Both the position numbers and the translations under genes were made by a program. A stretch of 64,000 nucleotides of DNA from Papiliotrema nemorosa. Lineage: Eukaryota > Basidiomycota > Tremellomycetes > Tremellales > Rhynchogastremaceae. The notes under the pieces are model-generated. The model was not told the DNA's origin, did no database searches, and saw only the letters and a program-made list of their open reading frames with translations. Of the stretch, positions 46,680 to 57,425 are shown piece after piece. The stretch spans positions 62,001 through 126,000 of the forward strand of contig JASKOT010000040.1 in NCBI GenBank assembly GCA_032158125.1, read 5' to 3'. Within the stretch, counting starts at the first letter, position 1, and every line of letters begins with the position of its first letter.

Positions 46680-48184
46680 ATGTCCAGCTCGTCTTCCACG
46701 CCCACGGCCAGCCCGAATCGCCCGGCATCGTCATTACCGCCTATCGCGTCTCGTTCCGATGATCCTCAAGCGGGCCCTTCGAGACCTTACCCGGAATACG
46801 CCTCCCATCCTTCGTCTTCCACCGTTCGTCCTCGAACGCGACATCACGCCCATCCAGGATGTACCCTCTGTTCTATCGTCTCTGCTGTCTCTGCTTCGGA
46901 TCCCCATCTCCCTGCATCCGGGGATAATCGATATCCAGGAGGCACGCGCGGTGGGGGTAGAAGTCCATCTCCAACAGCCTCGACCTCTTTCTTGGCTTCT
47001 GCGCCTAGCCCTACAAGCCCTGTTTCCCTCATGACTCCTCTGCCTCATCCAAAATCTGTCAGTCCCGGTGGGATCGTTCAAGTCGCGGGGAGAGAGATTG
47101 TCTTTGCGGATAACGACGTCACGATGTATAAAGCTCAAGGGAAGGAGAGACTGTGCGCCGAGGGCAGGCACTTGATAGTTGTTATCAATCGGCATCTTGA
47201 AGGTGTCTACGACTTGGTACGTTGGTCAACATTCATACACTTACTCTTTTTCTTCTTCCTCGACCAAAGGAGAGGAAGACCCGTGGTGGATTGGCGCGAG
47301 GTCAAGATCTACCTTTACAAGGCAAGGTTAACAAGCTTCCCAGCTTCCGCAGAGCAATTCCGATAATCACCTCCATCATCGCATGCCCCGATTCAAAGAC
47401 AGGTGGCTGAGCCCGCAGGGACCCGCAGATGTACCTCTGCTCTCGCATATTCTCGATACATGTCGGCATATCCTTTCTTTTGCCGTCGCTTCGGATCCTG
47501 AACGAGCTAAAGAGCCCAATGTGAGGGTGGGATTTGTGGGCAGCGTCATTCGTGAGTCACTCTGTACCGGTCTCAAGAGGAGCGCTGATCGTCAGGTGAC
47601 CCACAGTCGTCTCACAAACATTTACATGCACATGCGATAGTGGGTGACATCGATACGTCCTCACCGGGAGCTGGGTTTTATCGACGTAATGTCATTTTTG
47701 GATCCATGAACTGGTGGTCTGTAGAAGATCTCCGAGCAGAAATCAGGTCAGTTATCCCAAGCGCTTTCGAACAGCAACTGACGGATAGGGAATCTTCCTC
47801 GAATAATAGAGTCAAATCGGGTTATACAGATAGATCAAAAGCGCCCATCGATCGCGTGCCAGACGCTGGTGCAAGAGTGGTGAGTCCTTCGGCACCCTAC
47901 CTAGAAGGGAGTCATTCTCTTCGATACCGGTGGGCGCTGACACTCAGGGTCTACCCAATGCGATGGACGACGACCCGTACTCTGACTCACCTCCACCTTC
48001 TGCGAGGCTGCATCCAGACTCGGCTCTCCATCGTCCGCCTACCGACCGAAAAGGTAAAGAGAGGGCGGATCCACTAAGATTGGGTATACCGAGACAACCC
48101 AGCAAGGTGTCCGTGAGCAGTAATGGATCGGAGAATGGGGACGAGGAAGGGTATGTAGCAGTAAGTTTACAGGAGAGGACGTGA
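46680..48184 (+). CDS. HIT-superfamily hydrolase, histidine triad intact
   Basis: Nucleotide-binding HIT protein. N-terminal MSSSSSTPTASPNRPASSLP disordered region, then HPGCTLCSIVSAV with a CxxC pair. The HIT domain follows: RHLIVVINRHLEGVYDL|GPA, VPLLSHILDTCRHILSFAVA and VRVGFVGSVI|RDPQSSHKH with HLHAHAIVGDID, giving the H-x-H-x-H triad at about 47625-47633. The triad is only seen if intron 47552-47595 is removed; a later acceptor would delete it. Then FGSMNWWSVEDLRAEI|RESS and an acidic Ser-rich tail. The intron at 47217 is long (about 200 nt) for this locus. Relatives are fungal HIT proteins of unknown substrate. The C-terminus after GYVA is uncertain (GTAAGT follows). Confidence 0.72.
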
Positions 48185-49223
48185 TACCGCTGGAGCTTTC
48201 TAAATACACGATGACTAAAGAGTATATGCACGCCCTTACGCTGTCTCAATACGACGATCGTGATGGAGGGTCTTGTGCACCGAACATCACCCTGTCATTT
48301 CTGAGTCTGATCGTCCAGGATGTTAGCTACGACCGGCATAGATGTTAGGGATGGCGTAGGGCGGACGGGGGCGACTAGCGTACTGCAACGAGTAGGGATG
48401 ATTGTCAACGATTTCCCTCCATGAGAAATTGAGCCAAACAGTGGTCGACGAATATCTGATCCGTGAATTATACAGGGAGTCTTTCTAATTCCGTACACCT
48501 CCTCAACGAGCAAATCCTGGGGACTTCGCGAGTAGAAAGCAGGACAGCTTGGGAGGGAATGATCCCAGAGCGGCGGAAAGAAAGGGGAAGTGAGATGGTT
48601 ATTCGCATACCAGTGTGTGATACTGCTATACGCTCGAGGACGAACAAACGTATCAGTTTTCTTGGGTATCGAATCCATCATACGAGCTTGCTGCAATTCG
48701 CCTGATCAGCAGAAAGTATACTGACAGGCTTGTGCCCCAGATGAAGTCTTAGTGGCAAGTGATCGGTACCCTCAAGTTGCGGAGTCATAGGTTTGAAGAA
48801 CCTGTCATAATTGTGTCGGAGGGTACTGGTCAAACGGTGCTCTACGATCTTCTCGTTCATCATGCGAAGAGGTGCATGAAGAATCACGTTCATGAAGATT
48901 CACATACTCATCGACAAGCACAGACTGGGGGTCCAGATCCGAGTGGCAATATGGACATTGTAGGTTGACTCATCCTCAAAACCGCCGACATAGTAGTCAT
49001 CAGCAGCCATGGCAGTACATTCAGTGTATTATCACCTAGATGTTTTTGTGCATCTAAGATGGTCCCAGTGAGAACGCGCCTTTCCGCCGAGTACGCTGAG
49101 TATATTGAGGGGCGTCTCCGCCACGAACTTTGCTTCCGCTCGGTTCCCGTTCAAAGGGTTGCCGACATTCATATTCCAACAATATCACTGAATCATCTTG
49201 CACGCCTCGACGACTGAGGCGAT
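48185..49223. other. Intergenic, no supported gene
   Basis: About 1 kb before SPF45. A minus-strand ATG frame of about 127 codons (48297-48681, MDSIPKKTDTFVRPRA) has no known motif and no convincing splice partner. Otherwise nothing was recognised; it should include the SPF45 promoter. Confidence 0.4.
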
Positions 49224-51328
49224 ATGTCGCTGTACGGAGGAATCAAATTCGCAGTCGGACCTGTAGAGAACGCCGAGGCTGGGCCATCTCGTTCATCATC
49301 AACGCCGGGAGCCGAGGACTCGCCTGAACCTTCAATCAAAGGCACGAATCCCTCTGGTAAGTCACTCGACGTACACCCACATGACCCGGCTTAGAGAGCA
49401 GCTCCATTATCATCATCAGGCACGGAGAAGATCAAGGTCGCTCGTCCGTCAGCTGCGTTGAGCTTCGCACCTAGGATCAACAAGCCCAAACCGGTCGCTA
49501 AACCTTCGGTTCCAGTCACGACGTACTCTGCGCCTCCTGTCTCAACGTCTACACAACCTGCACCGTCCAGTCGGCCTGACAAGGACGACACCCAATATGG
49601 AAAAGACGGCAAAGCCCTCGCTAGAGCCCCTGCTATGACTCTACAGGCGAAGCTCGTCGAGCCCCGCAGGGAAGGAAATGACGTGTCCAAGAAGCGCAAG
49701 AAGAAGAAGGTGCGCCTCTGATCTTGACGTCCTGACTAAGTTCCAGAAGAAGACCGTAAGGGTGTTGCCGACGTTTGATCCAGAAGAGCAATACGATCCG
49801 TATCGCCCGAATGATCTAGGAGAGTATCAGGAGTATAGAAAGAGATTAAAGGAGGAACGAAGGGCAAAGTACATTGAGAGCAGAAGGAGGAAGATGAATG
49901 GCGAAGACTCGGAGAGCAGCGAGTATTCGGATAGCGAAGAAGAAGCTCCAAGGAGAGATGGTGAGGTTTCAATATTGGTCGAGCTGACAGGAAGCACCCA
50001 AGATGTTTGCTCCACCGAGGATGTATTCGCCCCCATCTTCGGGTTCAGCATCTACGCTTTATCCCCCTCCTGCGAGTGTATCCGTCGCAGCGACCGGAGA
50101 CGAGGCGTATGCGAGGCGCTTGGCTCTGTCACAAGCTGCGACTGGCGATGACGCCTATGCAAGAAGGGCAGCCTTGTCGCAAGCTGGCCCAGTGGGAAAT
50201 ACCCCAGCTCCACCATCATTCACTCCCGGCTTCAGTGCCGGTGCACCACCAATACCACCTCCACCCGTTTCCGAACCACCACTTCCCCCTCCACCTTCCC
50301 CACCAAGAGCACCGACTGTGCCGTCACCGACAAATTTTGCTCCTCCCTCAAGTACCGTGCTCGATAGTGCACCAAGCTTTACACGTACTCCCCCGCCTCG
50401 ACCATTTGTTCCACCTCCGGCGAATCTCGTCGCAGCAGCCCCGGGTATCGCGGGTCCCCCCATGCCACCCTTTGCCCCTTCGTTACTGCCACAACCCTTT
50501 CCAGCATTACCAATCGCTGCACAGCCTACTGCTGAACAGACGGAATTCGATCGTCAACTGGAGGAAAAGCGTAAAGCGCTCGCAGCCATCGCAGCCAAAT
50601 TCGCTACTCTGCCCGGCGCGAAAGCTCCAGCTGAGCCATTCGAGGAGATTGAAGGAGAATCGTTCGCGGAGAAGATGATGCGAAAGTGGGGACATAAAGA
50701 AGGGCAAGGTCTGGGCTCAAAGGGCGAAGGTATCACCGAAGCTCTATCGGTGGAACACGTCGAGGCCCCGCCCAAAAATCCAGCTGGCATGTCTAAACGA
50801 CAATTGGCCAAACAAAAGGCTGCTGCGGCCAACGCAAAGAATCGCAAATGGGTCCAGCATACCAAGGCCCAAGGCAAGATTGTCAATGCGCAGGAAGAGG
50901 TGCGACAGAAGGGTGAATTGGAGAAATACGGCGAGCCTAGCAGGGTGGTGTGTCTGAGGGGGATAGTGGATGACGTAGATGATATCGATGAGGATCTCGC
51001 AGATGAGATTGGTGAAGAGTGTTCGAAACATGGGTGAGCGGGATACGAAGCTCAGCAGTTGGGTAAAGCTAACGGTCAGCATTGTCGAACGGGTAGTATT
51101 GCATATGGTCGAGCCTCCACCTGTCGAGCCTGAAGAATGTCTACGGGTCTTTGTGGTATTTTCAGGTATGGCAGGTGCCTGGAGGAATCTCAGAGAGCTA
51201 GATGGAAGATTCTTTGGAGGCAAGAAGATTGTGAGTGCAATTGAGTATAAGAGCGCTGACAGTAGCGAGCTACATACTTTGACGAGACGAAGTTTGATAG
51301 CGGAGACAGGGATGGTCCCATCTTATAG
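49224..51328 (+). CDS. Splicing factor SPF45 (RBM17): G-patch plus UHM
   Basis: Alternative-splicing factor. Start MSLYGGIKFAVGPVENAEAG, typical of SPF45. Basic/Ser-rich region with DVSKKRKKKK, then FDPEEQYDPYRPNDLGEYQE and YRKRLKEERRAKYIESRRR. A long Pro-rich linker includes the direct repeats ATGDEAYARRLALSQA and ATGDDAYARRAALSQA. The G-patch is FAEKMMRKWGHKEGQGLGSK|GEGI with following basic helix. The C-terminal UHM (U2AF homology motif) reads SRVVCLRGIVDDVDDIDEDL, ECSKHGIVERVVLHMVEPPP, LRVFVVFSGMAGAWRNLREL and DGRFFGGKKI|RATYFDETKF (the R-x-F-like loop is G-R-F-F). UHMs bind ULM peptides of SF1/SF3B1 in relatives. Ends RDGPIL. Confidence 0.93.
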
Positions 51329-51419
51329 ACCTGTTCGCGATGACCCCTTACCCGTCTCAATATGCAATACATCATTTGCACTCTTTGCTCGGTAGAGTGT
51401 AGAACTTCTGCCGACTCCT

Positions 51420-52453
51420 CTATGGCCGTCCAAATGAAGCTAGAGGCCGTACAGCTACAGGACTCGGACTAAATAACATGGAATTCTGATAAGAGCCGAT
51501 TCTGATGACGTTTTTCGCCCAAGTCTGCTGACCGCCGGCGAGGAAGGATGAGTATGTACCGGGTGGTATAGCCTTTTCGCCAATGGGAACATTGCTGCTC
51601 ACTGATGATCGACGGCTGGAAGATAGCGCGATCGAGGTGGGATGCACGATAAAGGGGTTCTTGGATACCGGTAAGAGAGGCGATTCTTGTCCCGCTCGCT
51701 GCTGCTCGATGACCGTTTCCTGTACTTCAACCTCCCGAACGATCAAGGCCCCTCGGGGTTGAGTTGCGAAGCGTTCGCTATCGACCTTTTTGCGCAGCGC
51801 ATCAAGCATGAGACTTGACATCTCGAGATCGTGCTCGTCCCTCGAATCGGTCTGCTCAGAGTGATTGCCATGTAGTCTCACAACGTCGTCAAAGAGCGTG
51901 GTGAGCTTTTCGCAGATCAAGTGGTGATGTCGTAGAAGATCTCTGGGCGGGTCGGCAGTGTCAAGTCGGGGAGTGAGTCTTTGTAGTGCGCTGACAAGGG
52001 GTGCGAGGACCTCCAGCAGCTGGTCAGCGCTGTAGCCCACGGTGTCAGCACCAGGATCACTCCCCACGAGAGTGGCGTCTGAATCGGCGGATCCTCGTCG
52101 ATCGTCAGAGATGAGCGAACGAGATTCGTCCATCTTGCCGTACGTCTTGCCTTGAGTTCGAGATCTCACCAATCGAAAAGGCGTAGATACTTTTGCCAGG
52201 AGATTCTTGGCGAGGGGGGGCGACTTGAACGTTTTGATTGAGTTGGTCGATTTTATGGATTTGGTGGACTTTGTGGATTTGAAGGACACGCCGGAGGCTG
52301 TCTTGGGCGGGTCTGCGGGGCGACTCAACAGTTCCCATGCCCGTGAGATGTCCGCGACCAGTTGCTCCATTTTGATCCTGTATTTGAGTCATGTCCTCAG
52401 ACTTAACAGCTGACGCACCTGTTCGTCTCGTCGGTGGATTGCTGAGCAGGCAT
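51420..52453 (-). CDS. Orphan protein, two exons
   Basis: Exon 1 gives MPAQQSTDETNR; after a short intron the frame continues IKMEQLVADISRAWELLSRP and stays open to 51420, about 330 residues. Next is a Lys/Ser/Thr tract built from FKSTKSTKSIKSTNSIKTFK repeats, a basic KVSTPFRLVRSRTQGKTY, then a helical region QLLEVLAPLVSALQRLTPRL and HHHLICEKLTTLFDDVVRLH. The C-terminus is Ser/Pro-rich and ends VAVRPLASFGRP. I do not recognise a family. The start could instead be the ATG of MEQLV at about 52370. Its stop lies only 91 bp from the SPF45 stop. Confidence 0.6.
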
Positions 52454-52866
52454 TGTGTTCAAGGTGCAGGGTTGTCCGACGTGGTCCGACACTGTGCTGC
52501 TCCGAATACCTCTCAGTAACCGTGAATAGGAACTCAAAGCCACAGAGCCTGATATTGACCAGCACAGCCATCGCTTGCTCGCATTTACCAAGCAGGATAA
52601 GGGAGAGTGTTTGGGGTAGTCAATTCAAAGGATGTGTTCAGTCTCGCTTGTTCCATCCCATGTTTCGAAGGGCCAACTCTCTCCCTGCTTTTACCTGCAG
52701 CCGCCTTGTATGCCCCTGCCGATCCGTCTCTCCAGATCTCCGCGGTCAGTAAGGCCTGAAACCCCCGAGCACCTATATGGTGGACTTGCCACTGAGCCAT
52801 TGAGAGAGGGTAGTCATTTTCGCCACCCGCAATCAAACGCGTTTCGGAGAACGCGTCCCGAAACTC
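52454..52866. promoter_or_regulatory. Divergent promoter orphan / GCP2
   Basis: 413 bp between outward-facing starts. Open frames pass through it but none splices well to either gene. No sites recognised. Confidence 0.35.
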
Positions 52867-55800
52867 ATGTCGACAACTCGACCGACTTCGACCCTTTCAG
52901 TCCCACATACCCTGCAACTCCGTACATCGGGACAATCCAGCTCGCGAACCATGTCGAGAGTATCTTCCGGGTCGACGGTCCCTTTCACACCTCGTCCTGC
53001 CAGACGCTCGACTTCGGCAAGGTTGGGAGCTTCACAAACGGAGATCAACAAGGTTTGTTTACACATTTCGAATTCGCCCTTATCTGCCTGTGAAAAGCCT
53101 GAAGACTGACTGATCAGTTCGTCAACACGTTGGCATCGGTACGTAAGGTCAAACCGGATAGAATATTGGAGGAGCTGGATCAATCTGGCTCGGGCGATGG
53201 AGCTTTCTCTTCTGCTATTCCTGGTATGTGCGAATGGGAAGGGCTTTGATGTCAATGTTGACTTGGCAGAAGCTTCTTCATCAAGGCATACATCACACCA
53301 CCATCGCCCGTCTTCAAGACCGACTTCAACCAGACATGCAGTGGACGCCCCTCGGATGGCATCGGAACGGACTGAACGTCCAGCGAGACCGGCATCAAGA
53401 GATGGACCGGTCGCTTCCAGCTCAAGACATAGGGTGTCCGTGGATCAGGTCGTACATGATCGTCATGGGAAATTGCCAGAAAGAGAGGTCAACATCCGAC
53501 TGGAGGTCGACGGTGAAGAGGTTGATGAGGATGACATTGCAATGGCGGACAGATTGCTGGATGATGTGCCCCTTGAAGTGCAAGAAGCATGGATCTGCGA
53601 AGAGCTCTTGTTTGCCCTGCAGGTGAGCATCGTAGTGTCCACATCGTCAGCCGCGGTTGCTCATATGTCAGGGCGTAGAGGGACAACTGATACGGTATGC
53701 GCAAGGGTACGACCCGACAGATGAGCTGCAAAGGTTACAGGGAGCGAAGTGGAGAGTTGACCCATCTCTCGGTGAGTCGGCGGCATCTGTAAAGCTGTAC
53801 GCTTCGCTGAGCTCAGATCCTTCTCTACTGTCCTTGGTGGAGAGATTACTCCCTCTTGCGACCTTCTTCACATCGGTAGAGGCATACATGGACTTGCGGT
53901 GAGCTATACTGCTCCCCTCCCTTACTCTGCTGATGGCGCAGCAACACCCCCGAATATGGAATGGTCAGCCATGCGCTCGGCAGCGGTATACGGTCGATGC
54001 TCAAGGAGTATCGTATACTCACTGCTCAACTCGAGTTTCTTTACTTGCAGTCCTCGACATTTACCCTGCAGACGCTTTACTTCCACCTTCACCCCACCCT
54101 CCACACTATGTCACTCCTATCTGCACTCTGTCTCTCGTTAGAGACCGACGAAATGCCGAAAGAAATTGACAACTCCGATGATGACGATGACGGACTCGGT
54201 GGTATGGCAGAGGAGCTCGGATTGGGCGGAGCTGGGCTGAAGGGATTGATGAAGAACATACAGGCTGCTCAGGATGGAGTCGTCGGAGCTGGGGGACCGG
54301 TGCTCGGCGGGGAGGTTTTGGGAATTATTTGCGAGAGAGAAGCTACCATGAGCGGGCACGTCGTGTCCCGTGCCAGAAGTAAGCAACGCTGACCGGCAGT
54401 GACCCAACAGCATCTACCTTGCACTCGAAACTTCTGTTACACGCCTCTCAGCCATACATCCGTATGCTTGTCCGATGGATCTCCACTGGGCATCTGGCCG
54501 ATCCGTTTGATGAGTTCATGGTGAAAGAAAGCGGTCATATCACCAAGGGTGTGTTAGAGAGCGACTATACGGATGAGTACTGGGAGAGGAGATATACAGT
54601 GAGTGGGTCCGATTGAGCATCCGTCTGATAGGCAGCTCCGGGATGGCTCTTCATTAGCGACTTCGTCTAAAGTACCAAACAAATCTGGGCCCTTGTCGGC
54701 CGCTGTTCCGCCGCCAAGAGCAGGCACGAAGAGGCTGCCTGGTGGTGCCTGTATTCCTGCTTTTCTGCAGCCTTGGAAGCACAAGATTCTGCTGGCGGGC
54801 AAATATCTCAATGTCATACGCGAGTGCGGTATAGAGGTAAAGAAGGTCGGCGAGGTCGAGGAAGAGGACATGGTCATCATTAACGAGCCAAAGTGAGCCG
54901 GCACCTTTCAGCAAAGCGGTGTACTGATTACAGATTCTACAAACAGGTAGAAGACGCTTACATCTACGCAAACAAGACTCTGCTCAGGGTCATGCTGGAA
55001 GAGCAAGAACTGATACCGCATCTGAGGTATACGAACCTGACGTGTGAAGTTGACTTGTAGGTCAATGAAGCATTTCTTCTTTGTCGACCAGTCGGACTTT
55101 TTGACAAACTTCCTGGATCTAGCGGGCTCAGAACTGAAGAAGCCAGCAAAAGCGGCATCGCTCGTCAAGCTACAATCGCTGCTTGATCTGGCCGTCCGTA
55201 ATCCCGCTAGTTCGAGCTCCAATGACCCATACAAGGATGATCTCAAGGTCACCGTGCAGAGCCAGGGTCTGTATGACTGGCTCATGAAGATTGTCAGCCG
55301 GACAGGCGGTGTAACGGAAGATGGGGAGCTGGACTTTGCTGCAGACGCACCGGATGATGATGCAGTGTCGAAGAAGTCGGACAAGGAGAGGACATTGCTG
55401 GGTGAGTTTTACACAGTATGGGGATGCTCATTGTAGCTATCGATGCGGTCGCTTTCGACTACTCGGTCAAGTTCCCGCTGTCACTGGTCATCTCGCGTAA
55501 AACCATCACGCGTTACCAGCTCATCTTCCGATTCCTTTTGCATCTCCATCACCTCGAGGGAGCTCTCTCAGCAATGTGGCTGGAGCACAAAGCGCCCCAA
55601 TGGAAGGCCCACTGCGGTGACGACGACATGGAGCGATGGAAGACGAGGATCTTCAGCCTCCGTGCGAGAATGCTGTCATTTGTGCGACAGGTTTTGGCGT
55701 TTGCCACGGGCGAAGTACTCGAGAGTAATTGGAGGAGTCTCGAGGAGAAGCTGGCAAAGGTGCAAACAGTCGATCAACTGCTGCGCGATCATGTGGATTT

Positions 55801-56209
55801 CTTGGATACATGTCTCAAGCAGTGCATGTTGACCACCTCGAAGCTGCTGGCGGTGAGATTATTCACGATTTGACGCGCGGGAACTGACGTGCTAGGTCTA
55901 CGCCAAACTCATGACTACCATGTCGGCCTTTGTATCATATCAATCATCTTTCAATACCGCTCTGGCGAAGTTTATCGCCGACCCGAGTGCCGAATCGGAT
56001 CCCGCAAAGGTTGCGCAGAGGTGGAACGTGCTGGAAAAGTTTGAAATCAACTTCAACCATCACACAAAGCTGCATCTTGATGCGGTGACATAGTGAGCTG
56101 CCCTGCTTGTAGAAAATGTGCGGAGTTGACGTCCAGTAATGCTGGCTCGGAGAATGTCGCGTTGCTGGCATTGGTGACGAGGTTACACCAGACTACTTTG
56201 AGGCTGTGA
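52867..56209 (+). CDS. Gamma-tubulin complex component GCP2 (Spc97)
   Basis: Core subunit of the gamma-tubulin small complex at the spindle pole. Start MSTTRPTSTLSVPHTLQLRT, then a disordered N-terminus. The GRIP1 part begins VPLEVQEAWICEELLFALQG, VEGQLIRYAQGYDPTDELQR and ERLLPLATFFTSVEAYMDLR, with GMVSHALGSGIRSMLKEYRI. The GCP2 landmarks are YIRMLVRWISTGHLADPFDE with FMVKES, ITKGVLESDYTDEYWERRYT, IPAFLQPWKHKILLAGKYLN, and the GRIP2 part MKHFFFVDQSDFLTNFLDLA, ISRKTITRYQLIFRFLLHLH with HLEGALSAMW, and FVRQVLAFATGEVLESNWRS. It ends LVTRLHQTTLRL. About 900 residues over many short introns. Identification as GCP2 rests on the LADPFDEFMVKES and WERRYT motifs. Confidence 0.92.
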
Positions 56210-57425
56210 GAACGGAGCTGGGCATGTGCCATTGTACTTCTCCTGCATGCAATCTTCCATCTCGGTACATATCGTACATATCTTTTGCTTGTTTGGTTCG
56301 AGATGAAGCAATGGGCGATGCCCGGATGCGGTAGTTTTGGCTGAGGGATGATGCCGTGATTTCCGGCTCGAGCGTTTGACAGCTTAGGCCATTGAGGTTA
56401 CCTCGAGGGCATCTTATCATCGAATGTCGTCGGCGTAATCAACACTCGAGTCGACGACTGGAGATCATCGAGTGTTTGGTAGTGGCCAGCATTGCGACAC
56501 GGAGCACATTGCGACGTTTGACGCTAGCGAAGGACGATATTCTACGTTACAATCCCGCCCAGGCTGTACATCCCGTTTGATATTGAAAATCTTAGCAAGA
56601 CAAAGTGTAGCTGCCTGGAGTGCTTGGAGCTTGTGCTTGGACAGAGCAGCGGGTGTGGAGGAGGTAGCAGGTGGTGAAGGGAGGTTTGAGCGGGTCGGGG
56701 GGAGGGAATTGTGATTTGATCTTGTTCCTGGAGCAACGACGAGGTCTGTGGGTCTTCCTATTCCTGCTCACCAGCTCACCCTCGAAATAGCGAGACCATC
56801 ATTGCCATTCCACCTTGACGACGGAGATCTCGCCCGTATTGGCAGTGGTTGTTGTTTGGATCGGATGCTCCTTGTCGACTAGTGCCTTTACCACCGACCA
56901 CCTCTCCGGCGTGATCAGACCCCTTGCCTCCCCCTTGTTCCTCTTCCAACCTGCCCTTCGGCCCACACGGACAACATCTCCTTTTACACCATCACGTCGC
57001 GTCGAAAATCAACAAATCTCAACTCTTTCAACCCATCTTCCTATCGCTGGAATCGTATCATTTTGTACATTATCGGAGTGCGACCGCATCGTTGGAGTGA
57101 TATAACCGCCAGCTGGAAGAATCCGAGGACAGAGTTTGGCCCACAGGGTCACAAGTTGAAACAGAACCACCCAGACCTTACTTGGCTCCACGCCAAACAA
57201 CCAGGTGAGCATCACCTCCTGACTGCCTTTCATACCCTGGTCATCTCTCCCCTCTTAGTCACCGTCCTTCCACAACGCAGTTGATCGCTGCGATCTCCAA
57301 ACGCTTCTGGACGAGTCCTTTAGCTACCTTCTTGCTCATCCTGAAACCTGCATTCAAAGGCATCCCTCAGTCTCCCGCATTCGACGCCTCGACGTCCCAG
57401 CCCCACCCCATCTCACTCCTTGATC
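56210..57425. other. GCP2-kinesin gap, probable kinesin promoter and 5' UTR
   Basis: About 1.2 kb. The left part shows no gene. From about 56960 to 57420 it is CT-rich and contains an open stretch (for example RPHRWSDITASWKNPRTEFG at about 57080-57139) ending at a GTGAGC donor at 57204. It could be a short upstream gene or a 5' UTR exon of the kinesin. I saw no family match. Confidence 0.35.

Noticed and set aside
47640..48077. Reading of the HIT gene without its histidine triad
   Set aside because: A first reading used a late acceptor and lost the triad; the earlier acceptor at 47595 restores HKHLHAHA and fits the family.
48297..48681. 127-codon minus-strand frame
   Set aside because: The only upstream exon candidate would need a 24-nt intron, shorter than any real intron here; no family match.
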